Assembly (NCBI GenBank): GCA_963797635.1
Contig: CAWCPZ010000011.1
Span: 372,001 to 436,000, forward strand
Length of the DNA: 64,000 nucleotides
Reading direction: 5' to 3'
From: JAOUEA01 sp963797635
Lineage (GTDB): Bacteria; Actinomycetota; UBA4738; HRBIN12
Of this stretch, positions 35,345-44,966 are shown piece after piece. How positions within the stretch are numbered: the stretch's first letter is position 1; each line of letters begins with the position of its first letter. The translations under genes and the position numbers were made by a program. The notes under the pieces were generated by a model. It did no database searches, was not told the DNA's origin, and saw only the letters and a list, made by a program, of their open reading frames with translations.

Positions 35345-37524
35345 GGCGTGCCTCCCGCCGGCGCGTCATCGGGGTCGGGATCGCCCGCGATGCCGCTGCG
35401 AAGTCCGAACCCGTGCATGTTCACGAGCCGCTCGTTCCGCGCGATCAGGAACACCGTGGGTCGCTTGAAGAAGTACACGACGAACAGGTCGAGCAGCGTC
35501 GCCACGCCCAGCGTGAGCGCGAACCCGCGCACGGAGCTCACCGCGGTGACGTAGAGCACCACCGCCGCGATCATCGTCACGAAGTCGGCCGCCACGATCG
35601 TCTTGTACGACCGCTTGAACGCCGGCTGCACCGCCGAACGCGCCGACTTGCCCGAGCGCACCTCGTCCTTCAGCCGTTCGAAGAACACGATGTAGGAGTC
35701 GGCGGTCACGCCCAGGGAGATCACGAGGCCCGCGACGCCGGCCAGGGTGAGCGCGTAGCCCACCTGCGCCCCGGCGATCGAGACGATGGCCAGCGCCAGG
35801 ATCGCCCATGCCGACATGCCGAACCACGCCACGATGCCCAGCAGCCGGTAATAGAAGAGCAGGTACAGGAACAGCAGGATCAAGCCGGCGATCCCGGCCA
35901 CGATGCCCTGCCGCAACGACTCCTCACCCAGCGTGGGGCTCACGGTCTGCACCGACTGCCGCGTCAGTTCCACCGGCAGCGCACCGGCGTTCAGCACGGT
36001 CGCCAGGTCCTTGGCTTCGGTCTCGTCGAAGCCGCCGCTGATCACGCCGCTGCCGTTCGTGATGGGGTCGTTCACCGTGGGATAGGAGATCACGCTGCGG
36101 TCGACGACGATCGCGATCGAGTTCTGCGGGGGCGGCTGGCTCACCGCCGTGGTGGTGGCCTCGGCGAACGCATCGACCGCGTCGCCTCCGAGTTCGAACG
36201 AGACCTGCCACTGGGTGACGCCGCTCCCGCCGAAGACAGCGGACGCGTTCGTGATGTCGCTGCCGCTGATCACGGTCGGTCCCAGCCGGAACTTGTTCTT
36301 CTGGGCGTCCATGTAGACGACCTCTTGCTGGTCCAGCGTGTCGAACGAGCAGGCGTCGGTGTCCGCCTCCTCGGCGGTGGGACAGGTCACCGCCAACGAC
36401 GTGTACGTGGGGTCAGACGGCGGGACGATGGCGAGCACCGGGCGCTGCTCCAGCCGGGCGGTCTGTCCGATCACGCTCAACAGACGCTGCTGGCCCGTCG
36501 CGCGACGCTCCTGCTCGGCGGCGTCCCGGTCGATGAAGCAGCCCAGGTTCTTGGCGGCCGAGCTGATCACGCAGTACTGCACGGTCTGCTTGGACACCGC
36601 GATCGCATCGAGCGCATCCTGCGCGTCGGCTTTCGTCTCGAGCTCGCACGGGAGCGTCTCCGTCCCTTGCAGATCGAGGCCGGACACCCCGCTCGCGGAC
36701 GGGCTGGCACTGGGTGAGGCCGACGCACTGGGCGACGGTGAGGCGGACTTCGAAGGGTCGGGTGTGGCCGACGGGGTGGGCGAGGCCTCCTCTTCGGTGG
36801 CGGTGGCGCCGCCGGTGACGCAGTAACTGCGTTTCGTCACCTCGACCGTCAGGCCGTCGGCCGCCTTCTGCGCTTCCTTCTTGGTGGTGGAACATCCGTA
36901 CTGCTTGCCCGTGGGGTCGGTGAGGCAGAACCCACCCGTGTCGGGTTCGGACGACGGGCTCGCCGACGGCGATGCCGAACCGCTGGGCGAGGCCGAAGGA
37001 CTCGCGGCCGTCTTGGGCGACACGGTGATGGACGACTGGAAGGCGGTGGCCTCCTGTTCGCTGGTGAAGCACTCGAGCTGGGTGCCATCCGCGTCCTCGA
37101 CGCAGGCTTCCGAGGCCTGGCTGGTCACCTGCAGGTCATCGAGCGCCGCCTGCGCTTCGGCCTGGTCGGCGCCGCAGCCATAGTTCACGCCGGCGTCGTC
37201 GATCAGGCAGTACTGCTCCTTCTGACGCTCCTCGATCGTGCCGTTCGTCAGGCCGGGGATCTGCACCTCGATCGTGTTGCCCGACAGCACGATGTCGGGC
37301 TCCCCCACCCCGAACGCGTCGACGCGGTTCCGGATGTTCGTGAGCGCCTGGTCCATGACGTCGCGGGGCGTGCCTTCCGGCGCGGTGAGGATCACCGAGA
37401 CGCCGCCCTCGAGGTCCAGGCCCAGGGTGGGCTGCAGGGCACCGGTGGCGAACCCGATCAGGGACCCCACGACGAGCAGCGCCACCATGGCGATCGACAG
37501 CCACAAGCCGCGGGTTCGCTTCAC
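35341..37524 (-). CDS. secD: Protein export membrane protein SecD with cysteine-repeat insertion
   Basis: At 727 residues this is longer than most SecD proteins. TM1 (about 9-30) is followed by GLDLEGGVSVILTAPEGTP, and the C-terminal part has the P1 base (GPTVISGSDITNASAVF), the P1 head with VVDRSVISYPTVNDP, and five helices from residue 541 (LGVTADSYIVFFERLKDEVR is diagnostic). Residues 106-329 form an insertion with cysteine pairs at 106/117, 141/152, 200/211 and 318/329, each 11 apart, plus 235/293 split by a Ser/Pro-rich stretch. A further 381/392 pair lies in the more usual part. Two low-complexity ASPSASPS linkers are present. The insertion should lie outside the membrane and could be disulfide bonded. 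The gene has no frameshift. Confidence 0.95.
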   Translation of the reverse strand: MKRTRGLWLSIAMVALLVVGSLIGFATGALQPTLGLDLEGGVSVILTAPEGTPRDVMDQALTNIRNRVDAFGVGEPDIVLSGNTIEVQIPGLTNGTIEERQKEQYCLIDDAGVNYGCGADQAEAQAALDDLQVTSQASEACVEDADGTQLECFTSEQEATAFQSSITVSPKTAASPSASPSGSASPSASPSSEPDTGGFCLTDPTGKQYGCSTTKKEAQKAADGLTVEVTKRSYCVTGGATATEEEASPTPSATPDPSKSASPSPSASASPSASPSASGVSGLDLQGTETLPCELETKADAQDALDAIAVSKQTVQYCVISSAAKNLGCFIDRDAAEQERRATGQQRLLSVIGQTARLEQRPVLAIVPPSDPTYTSLAVTCPTAEEADTDACSFDTLDQQEVVYMDAQKNKFRLGPTVISGSDITNASAVFGGSGVTQWQVSFELGGDAVDAFAEATTTAVSQPPPQNSIAIVVDRSVISYPTVNDPITNGSGVISGGFDETEAKDLATVLNAGALPVELTRQSVQTVSPTLGEESLRQGIVAGIAGLILLFLYLLFYYRLLGIVAWFGMSAWAILALAIVSIAGAQVGYALTLAGVAGLVISLGVTADSYIVFFERLKDEVRSGKSARSAVQPAFKRSYKTIVAADFVTMIAAVVLYVTAVSSVRGFALTLGVATLLDLFVVYFFKRPTVFLIARNERLVNMHGFGLRSGIAGDPDPDDAPAGGTP

Positions 37525-38297
37525 GCCAGCTCCGAGCCGTTCACGACCAGTCGGAACCGGGCGTCGAGCATCTCAGCCGCGCGACGGCACAGCTGCATCC
37601 TGCCCAGGAAGATCTCGAAGTACTCCATCACTTGGCTGATCTGGGTGTCGATGGTCAGCTCCAGGCTGACCGTTCGAGCGTCCGAGTCTACCCGCAGGAA
37701 CGACTGCTCCACGGCATAGTTCACGCGGTCGTGGATGTCGTGATCGATGTGCCCGCTCTTGCGCACGCGGCTTCGATGCACGTCGCTCTTGTCGGCCAGG
37801 ATCACCGCGGCCGACACCGGGGAGACCGCGGTCCCCTCGGTCTCTTCGTGGTTCGCGATCGCGGCCACGATCGGCATGAGGTCTGCCGGATTCACGGTGT
37901 CGTGCAGCGCTTGATAGACGATCACCGCACCGGTCTGGCCGTGGGCGTCCCGCGCCAGGGCGTTGCCGACGTCGTGCAGGTACCCGGCCACGCTCGCCAG
38001 CGTCGCCTCACGCTCGCCGTAGCCCAGCCGGTGCAGGACCTGGAACGAGATGCTGGACACCAGGTTCGCGTGGCGGAACCCGTGCTCGGTGAAGCCCATC
38101 GCCTCCATCACGCGGTCGGCCGAGGCGATGAAGGCCGCGAGCGGCTCGTGGTCCTGGATCATCTCCAGCGAGACCGACGGCGGGGCGTCCGAGCCGGGTG
38201 TCGGCGCCGGGTGTTCGGGCAACGCCTGATGCGGCACGAAGGGCGCGGGTTCATCGACCCGGCGAACGGGCTCGCGGGGAAGGTCGGCGTCACTCAC
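37521..38297 (-). CDS. HD-domain phosphohydrolase
   Basis: The 258-residue protein has a Pro-rich N-terminus of about 45 residues and then an HD domain. Metal ligands can be read in FRHANLVSS (His), GYLHDVGNALARDAHGQTGA (His-Asp and His), IANHEETEG (His) and LADKSDVHRSRVR (Asp). It probably hydrolyses a phosphoester or nucleotide; the substrate cannot be inferred. It overlaps yajC and secD by four bases on each side (GTGA both times), so it is embedded in the sec operon and likely coexpressed. Confidence 0.85.
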   Translation of the reverse strand: MSDADLPREPVRRVDEPAPFVPHQALPEHPAPTPGSDAPPSVSLEMIQDHEPLAAFIASADRVMEAMGFTEHGFRHANLVSSISFQVLHRLGYGEREATLASVAGYLHDVGNALARDAHGQTGAVIVYQALHDTVNPADLMPIVAAIANHEETEGTAVSPVSAAVILADKSDVHRSRVRKSGHIDHDIHDRVNYAVEQSFLRVDSDARTVSLELTIDTQISQVMEYFEIFLGRMQLCRRAAEMLDARFRLVVNGSELA

Positions 38298-38695
38298 AGC
38301 TGCTGGATGGGGCCCTGCTGCTCGTCGGACGTGTCGTGCTCCCCGCCCTCGTCGCCGTCCTCATCCTCGTCGTAGTCCTCGTCGTCGTAGTCCTCGTCGT
38401 CGGCCGTGAGCCGGCGACCCACGCCCGCGCGCAGGATCCGGACCTGCGTGCCGGGAGCGATCTCGACGGTCAGGGTGTCATCGTCCTCGTCGATCGCGAC
38501 GATCGTGCCGATGATGCCCGAGGTCATCACGATCTCGTCGCCCTCTTCGACGCTGCGGATCAGGGCCTGCTGTTCCTTCGCCCGCCGCTGCTGCGGACGG
38601 ATCAGGAGGAAATAGAAGACACCGAGGAGCAGCACCGGGATCAACAATCCGACGTAGGAGCCGCCGCCCGAGGACTGCGCGAGGAACTGGACCAT
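38294..38695 (-). CDS. yajC: Sec translocase accessory protein YajC
   Basis: The 133-residue protein has a single membrane helix (YVGLLIPVLLLGVFYFLLIR) followed by PQQRRAKEQQALIRSVEEGD and IVMTSGIIGTIVAIDEDDDT, the YajC signature. The last 40 residues are extremely acidic, with repeated DEDY units, longer than usual for the family. YajC associates with SecDF. I start at the ATG at 38695, with AGAGG upstream; much longer in-frame extensions enter ruvB and are rejected. Confidence 0.92.
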   Translation of the reverse strand: MVQFLAQSSGGGSYVGLLIPVLLLGVFYFLLIRPQQRRAKEQQALIRSVEEGDEIVMTSGIIGTIVAIDEDDDTLTVEIAPGTQVRILRAGVGRRLTADDEDYDDEDYDEDEDGDEGGEHDTSDEQQGPIQQL

Positions 38696-38768
38696 GCGAG
38701 GAACCTCTTCTGTGTGAGGGGATGGAAAACGCGGGGCCGAGTCTACAAGCCCGTTGGCGCACCAACCC

Positions 38769-39785
38769 TCACAGCGGCAGCGTGCCCGGAGCGCTGATGC
38801 CCAACTGGCGGTAGGCGCGTTCGGTGGCCACCCGCCCACGAGGCGTGCGGTGCAAGAACCCTCGCTGCAGCAGGTAGGGCTCCACGACATCTTCGACCGT
38901 GTCGGGCTCCTCGCCGATGGCCGCCGCCAGGGTGGACAGGCCCACCGGTCCCCCGCCGAACCGCTCCACGATGGCGCGCAGGATCGCGTGATCGAGCCGG
39001 TCGAGGCCCTCGTCATCGACCTCGAAGACCTCGAGCCCGCCGCGAGCCACCGCGCCGTCGATCGCGCCGTCGTGACGTACCTCGGCGAAGTCGCGCACGC
39101 GCCGCAGCAGCCGGTTCGCGATCCGAGGCGTGCCTCGTGACCGGCCCGCGATCTCGACCGCGCCCTCCTCGTCGAGCCGAACCCCCAGGATGCCCGCGGA
39201 CCGGCCCACGATCTTCGTGAGGTCTTCCACCGAGTAGTAGTCGAGCCGCGGCGAGAACCCGAAGCGTTCCCGCAGCGGCAGCGTGATGCGTCCCGGTCGC
39301 GTGGTGGCCGCCACCAGGGTGAACCGCGGGAGTTCCAGCCTGATCGACCGCGCCGTCGGGCCTTTGCCCAGCACCACATCGAGCACGAAGTCCTCCAGCG
39401 CCGGATACAGCACTTCCTCGACGGGGCGCGGCATGCGGTGGATCTCGTCGACGAACAACACGTCGCCGTCCCCGAGGTTGGTGAGGATGGCGGCGAGGTC
39501 GCTGGGACGATCCAGGGCCGGGCCGGACGTGGGGTTGAACCCCGCGGCCATCTCGGTGGCCACGATCTGGGCCAGCGTGGTCTTGCCCAGCCCCGGTGGA
39601 CCGCTGAACAGCAGATGGTCGACGGGTTCGGAGCGGCGCCTCGCGCCGTCGATCAACAGCGCCAACTGTTCCTTCACCCGCTCCTGACCCACGAACTCGG
39701 TGAGCGAACGGGGGCGCAGTGCGACGTCGAACTCGCGATCCTCCGGGTCGACGACGGCGGCTTCGATCAAGCGGTCGTCGTCCAC
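38769..39785 (-). CDS. ruvB: Holliday junction branch migration ATPase RuvB
   Basis: The 338-residue AAA+ helicase moves Holliday junctions with RuvA. It starts LIEAAVVDPEDREFDVALRP, followed by SLTEFVGQERVKEQLALLID. Walker A is GPPGLGKTT, Walker B is VLFVDEIHRM, sensor 1 lies in LVAATTRPGRITLPLRERFG and the C-terminal winged helix contains EPYLLQRGFLHRTPRGRVAT. The GTG start at 39785 follows the ruvA stop by one base. Confidence 0.97.
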   Translation of the reverse strand: MDDDRLIEAAVVDPEDREFDVALRPRSLTEFVGQERVKEQLALLIDGARRRSEPVDHLLFSGPPGLGKTTLAQIVATEMAAGFNPTSGPALDRPSDLAAILTNLGDGDVLFVDEIHRMPRPVEEVLYPALEDFVLDVVLGKGPTARSIRLELPRFTLVAATTRPGRITLPLRERFGFSPRLDYYSVEDLTKIVGRSAGILGVRLDEEGAVEIAGRSRGTPRIANRLLRRVRDFAEVRHDGAIDGAVARGGLEVFEVDDEGLDRLDHAILRAIVERFGGGPVGLSTLAAAIGEEPDTVEDVVEPYLLQRGFLHRTPRGRVATERAYRQLGISAPGTLPL

Positions 39786-39786
39786 G

Positions 39787-40353
39787 TCAGCGGCCCGCCT
39801 TCTGCAGGGCTTCCCGCAACAGATCCTCGACCTCGCGGTCGTCGACCTGCACGGACGCCAGGGCCTCGCTCGCTTCGGCCGGGGTGAGACCCAACGACAC
39901 CAACGCCTCGCGCACATCGGCGAGCGGGCCTTCGGCCACGAGTTCTCCCTCGCCGCCCAGCTTGTCGCGCAGGTCGAGCACCACGCGCTGGGCCACCTTC
40001 TTGCCCACCCCCGGGACGACCGTGAGGGCCTCGGCGTCGCCGGCCACCACGCTGCGCCGCAGCGCATCGGGCGCCAACGCCGACAGGAAGGACAGGGCCA
40101 CCTTGGGACCGACGCCGCTCACGCCGGTCAGCAGGTCGAACAGTTCGCGCTCGTCGGTGGCGGAGAAGCCGTACAGGACCATGGCGTCGTCCCGCACGAC
40201 CATGCGCGTGTGCACACGTGTGGTCTTGCCGGTGGGCGGGAGCTTGCTCACCACCGACGTGGGCACCAGCAGGTCGTAGCCGACCCCGCCGACGGCCAGC
40301 ACGATCCGGTTCGCCCCCTTCTCGACCACCTCGCCCTCCAGGAACGAGATCAT
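39787..40353 (-). CDS. ruvA: Holliday junction DNA-binding protein RuvA
   Basis: The 188-residue protein has the OB domain (ISFLEGEVVEKGANRIVLAV), two helix-hairpin-helix motifs (LTGVSGVGPKVALSFLSALA and LTVVPGVGKKVAQRVVLDL) and a flexible linker to domain III (LADVREALVSLGLTPAEASE) that contacts RuvB. The ATG overlaps the ruvC stop by four bases, giving the standard ruvCAB operon. Confidence 0.97.
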   Translation of the reverse strand: MISFLEGEVVEKGANRIVLAVGGVGYDLLVPTSVVSKLPPTGKTTRVHTRMVVRDDAMVLYGFSATDERELFDLLTGVSGVGPKVALSFLSALAPDALRRSVVAGDAEALTVVPGVGKKVAQRVVLDLRDKLGGEGELVAEGPLADVREALVSLGLTPAEASEALASVQVDDREVEDLLREALQKAGR

Positions 40354-40862
40354 CGCGCTCCCACCGCTCGAGCGGCCGTGCGCAGCCGCTCGCCGGTCAG
40401 ATGGGTGAGGGCCACCGCGATGGCGTCGGCCGCGTCGGGTTGGTCGGGCACCTCGCGCATCGCGTGGACGCGGATGAGGGCGGTGCGGACCTGGTCCTTG
40501 TCGGCGTTGCCGATGCCGGTGACCGCGCTCTTCACCTGGGTGGGGCTGTACTCGGCCACCGGCAGGCCCGCCTCGGCGGCCACCACCATCACCGCCCCGG
40601 TGACACGGGCGACGGTGAGCGCGCTGCTCCGGTTCCTGCTGAAGGCGACGCGCTCGATGGCCACGCAGGTGGGTGCGTGCTGCGCGATCGCCGTGCGCAT
40701 CGCGGTCACCAGATGCAGGAGTCTGGCCGACTCGTCCTGGCTGGATGGCGTGCGGATCGTGTCTGCCCAGACCAGCGCGGGCTTGCGACCCTCACGACCG
40801 ACGACGGCGAGGCCCAACCGGGCCACGCCAGGGTCCACGCCGAGCACACAGGTATCGAACAT
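40350..40862 (-). CDS. ruvC: Holliday junction resolvase RuvC
   Basis: The 170-residue nuclease shows the RNase H-fold acidic residues: LGVDPGVARLGLAVV (Asp), CVAIERVAFSRNRSSA (Glu), VKSAVTGIGNADKDQV and VPDQPDAADAIAVALTH (two Asp). Where many homologues have FxxN the loop is FSRN, as expected. I start at the ATG at 40862; an ATG four codons earlier is possible. An in-frame extension reading into the hairpin and neighbouring gene is not real. Confidence 0.95.
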   Translation of the reverse strand: MFDTCVLGVDPGVARLGLAVVGREGRKPALVWADTIRTPSSQDESARLLHLVTAMRTAIAQHAPTCVAIERVAFSRNRSSALTVARVTGAVMVVAAEAGLPVAEYSPTQVKSAVTGIGNADKDQVRTALIRVHAMREVPDQPDAADAIAVALTHLTGERLRTAARAVGAR

Positions 40863-40917
40863 CCGTTCGCCCATCCTAGGGACCGGCGGCGGCCGGGGCA
40901 ACGACCCACCCACGGCA

Positions 40918-40944
40918 ACGGGGGCCGCCGATGGCGGCCCCCGT
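40918..40944 (-). terminator. Hairpin terminator after the secreted propeller gene
   Basis: A 12-bp perfect stem (ACGGGGGCCGCC against GGCGGCCCCCGT) with a GAT loop lies 20 bases after the stop of the beta-propeller gene and 56 bases before ruvC. No U-tract follows. It isolates the ruvCAB operon from the gene upstream. Confidence 0.7.
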
Positions 40945-40963
40945 CGACCCGGACCTCCGCCGG

Positions 40964-43511
40964 CTACGGCGCCGAGATCTTGAACATCCCTCGCCCGTGG
41001 GTCACGGCGACGATCGCGCCGCCGGGCGTCGTGGTGAGGTCGTTCGGGATCGCGTTCGGCAAGCCCGAGCCGTACCGCTTCCACGTCCCCGGCGCGCCGG
41101 CGCTCGTGATGAACACGCCGACGTCGGTGGCGAGCACCAGCTTGGACCCGCTCATCACCAGGTCGTCGGCCGGGGCGTCCGGCAGGTTGCCGCTGATGTC
41201 GTTCCAGTTCGCGCCCCCGTCCGTCGACTCGAACACGTGCCCGACGCCCGCACCGGGGATCCACCGACGTGAGTACCCGCTGTAGATCGCGTAGACGTGT
41301 CCGTCATCCGCAGGATCGACCACCATGTTGAAGACGTAGCGCTGCGGCAGCGGGTCGCCGCCGTTGACGACGTCCGGCCCTGCCACCGTGTGCCAGGTCC
41401 CGCCGTAGTTCGTGTCGATCCCGGCGTAGAACAGGTCGCCGTCGGGGTTGCACCCGTTGCCGCAATACCCCACGTAGACCGTGTCGCCGTTGACGCCGAT
41501 CCCGGTGATCTGACTCGCCTCACCGGTGTCGTGCGTGATCTTCCAATCGCACGCGGTATCGCTGCAGTGCGTGCGCCAGCCCTCGGTGGTCTCCCACACG
41601 TACCGCCCGCCGCTCACCCAGTGCTTGTTGGGCGCCTTCGGGTCGGCCTCGAACGGAGCGATGAACCGCGGCTGCGGGTCGCACGGATCGGGCGTGTAGG
41701 TGAACGCGCTGCACGCCGGGCTGATCTCACGCCATGCGGCCGTGCTCCCGTCGCTGCGGCCAGCGTTCGTGGTGAGCCACATGTCGTTCTCGGTGTACTC
41801 CGAGACGTTGCGCATCGCGTTGTTCGGATCGACGATCACGTCGCCGCCGTCACCGCCGAACGGCGAGACCATCGTGTCGGCCCCAGGCAGTTGGAGGGAG
41901 CCGCCGTTGTCCTGCAGGCCGCCCCAGTACGCCGTGCCGCCCGGCACCTTCCCGTGCCGCCGTAGTAGTACTGCAGCATCCGCAGGTCGGCGTTGTTGTT
42001 GATCCACTTCTTCGCCTTGGCCAGGCTGCGGCTGTAGATGCCGCCGTCGTTGGCCATCCACAGCTTGCCCTGGCCGAACGCGATGCCGTGCTGGTCGGGG
42101 TGCGTCGTCTTCGGGCAGTCGTCCAGGTCGTTCGCCCCGCACGGGAGCCCGAAGTTCCAGTACGGCCCGATCGTGGTCCACGCGCCACCCTGGTTGCGGG
42201 TCTCGTAGACCTCCTCCATGCCCACGAACACCCGGTTCGGGTTGTTCGGCGCCACGCCGAGCGCCTGGTTGTACCAAGCCTGGATCCCCGGCGAGTATCC
42301 GGAACCGAAGCCCAGCGCGGAGCCCGGCGAGTTCCCGAGCTGCTTCGAGGTGGCGATGCGATCCCACGGACCGGCAACATCGCCGGAGCGGGATTCGTAG
42401 ACGCCCATCAACACCGTCTCCGGGTTGAAGAGGTACTTGTGGATCGACTCGACCAGCGAATACAGACGGCCGTCGCTGCCGAACGCGAAGCTCGACTTGC
42501 CGATGTCGGCGGCGTTGATGCCGTCGGTGTCGCACCATCGACCACGACGCTCCACCGTTCGTGGACTCGTAGAAGCCGTTGTAGTCGGTCGGACCGCCGC
42601 GCCAGGCGATGCTCGCCACCATGTGCATGCCGTCGGTGGGATCGACCTGGACGTCGTTCACGAACGTGAAGCCGTACGGCCCGGGCGTGCCGGGCTGTGC
42701 CACCACGGTCCACGGGTCGCCGAGCGGCGCGCTCAGCGAGCGACGCACGATCCCCAAGCTCGTCCCCACGACGATGTGACCGTGACCGTCGAAGACGATC
42801 CCGGACGTCATCTGACCGTCGAGTTCGTCACCGCCGACCTTGGACCAGGTCGCCGCGTGGTCGTCGGAGACGTAGACCCCGGTGCCGAGGTAGTTGTCGA
42901 ACGCGGTGCTCGATTCCCCGGTGGCGTACCAGACGCTGTGGTCCTTCGGGTTCACGCCGATCGCGCCGGACGACGTGCTGTCGAGGCCGTCGGTCATCGC
43001 CTGCCAGGTGCTGCCGGCATCGCGGGAGCGCCAGAGCCCACCGTCGGCGCCGCCCGCGTAGACCCACGAACCGTCGACCGCCACCGCGGCGGCGCGGCCG
43101 GTCACGAAGCCCGATCCGCCTCCGGAGTTGGAGATGAACGGGTCGCGGTAGTTCGGATCGTCGGAGTCGTACGGCAGGTTCGTGACCTGCACCCAGGTGC
43201 CGGATGCCGCGGCGAGGGCCGCGGCGTCATCGCGAGCCGAGGTCAGCGCCCCGGGCGGCCCCGTGCGAGGCTCGGCGAACTGGGCAGCCGCCTCCTCGAT
43301 CTCGAAGCGGCCCTCCTCGTCCCCTTCCTTCTGCGCCACGATCGACGCGAGCTGGTCCTCGGCCAAGCGTGACAGGCCCGAAGCGCGGGTGCGGCGGTTC
43401 GAGTGCCGAGCGGTTGGCTGCGGTGCCGGTGAGCCCGGTCATCGCGACCAGCGCGAACGCCGTGACGACGGCCGCCAGCGAGATCGCGCGGCGTGACGAA
43501 TGTCGATGCAT
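40964..43511 (-). CDS. Secreted BNR/VPS10-like beta-propeller protein (apparent frameshifts)
   Basis: A Sec signal peptide (RAISLAAVVTAFALVAMTGL, cleavage likely after TAA) begins at 43511. Shifts near 43390, 42545 and 41955 connect three frames into one protein of about 849 residues. The Asp-box repeats SRDAGSTW, SDDHAATW, STNGGASW and STDGGANW mark propeller blades of the BNR/sortilin (glycosyl hydrolase-like) kind. Other visible stretches are ADGGLWRSR, VFVGMEEVYETRNQGGAW and WMANDGGIYSRSL. Catalytic residues of a true sialidase or xyloglucanase cannot be assigned. It may bind or cleave external polymers. It is a lone gene with its own terminator; GGGGAGG precedes the ATG. Confidence 0.75.
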
Positions 43512-43631
43512 GTGTCCCTCCCCGGTGGGATGACGCCGAACCTTCCGACACTAGGCACGTTCCCCGCGTGCTCGCAATGGCTCGAAGGTCGGAAGGAATT
43601 GCGGAATCCTGCCCTGGGATGACGAGGACCG

Positions 43632-44381
<750 letters not shown>

Positions 44382-44390
44382 GGTGTCCCC

Positions 44391-44948
44391 TCACATCTTC
44401 GAGAGCAGGTAGCGGTGCAGACCGGTCTCGCCGATCAGCTCCGGATGGAACGATGATACGAGCAGGTTCCCCTGCTCCAACACGACGGGGTCGCCCTCGT
44501 GACTGGCCAGGATCCGCACGTCCGCGCCCACGTCCGTGATCTTCGGCGCACGGATGAAGACCCCCCGCACCGCATGGTCGATGCCCTCGACGTCCACCTG
44601 ATCCTCGAACGAATCGACCTGCCGGCCGTAGGCGTTGCGCTGCACGCCGATGTCCATCACCGCGAACAAGGGATCGCCGCCCTCGACGCGCCGGGCGAGC
44701 ACGATCATGCCGGCGCACGTGCCGAAGATCGGCATGCCCTGGGCGGCACGCGCCCGGACGGGCTCGACCAGGTCGTAGGCGCGTGCGAGCTTGGCCATCG
44801 TGGTGGATTCGCCGCCGGGGATCACCAGGCAGCCGACCTCGGCGAGATCGTCGGCGTTCCGGACCTCGACCGGCGTGGCGCCCGCCTCGGCCAGCATGCG
44901 ACCGTGCTCACGGAAGTCACCTTGCAGCGCGAGGACGCCCGCTTTCAC
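44391..44948 (-). CDS. pdxT: Pyridoxal 5'-phosphate synthase glutaminase subunit
   Basis: PdxT releases ammonia from glutamine for PdxS. The class I triad is visible: Cys78 in FGTCAGMIVLA, and His168 and Glu170 in VSSFHPELIG. The start VLALQGDFREHGRML and LVIPGGESTTM are family signatures. I use the GTG at 44948, which has AAGGAGG nine bases upstream; a TTG three codons earlier would abut that site. pdxS precedes it, forming the DXP-independent vitamin B6 pathway. Confidence 0.94.
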   Translation of the reverse strand: MKAGVLALQGDFREHGRMLAEAGATPVEVRNADDLAEVGCLVIPGGESTTMAKLARAYDLVEPVRARAAQGMPIFGTCAGMIVLARRVEGGDPLFAVMDIGVQRNAYGRQVDSFEDQVDVEGIDHAVRGVFIRAPKITDVGADVRILASHEGDPVVLEQGNLLVSSFHPELIGETGLHRYLLSKM

Positions 44949-44966
44949 GGTCGTCAACCTCCTTGA

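Noticed and set aside
36650..37030. The SecD Ser/Pro repeats as a sign of misassembly
   Set aside because: The frame is continuous over 2.2 kb and the Cys-bearing units differ from one another in sequence, so they are diverged repeats and not a collapsed or duplicated read.
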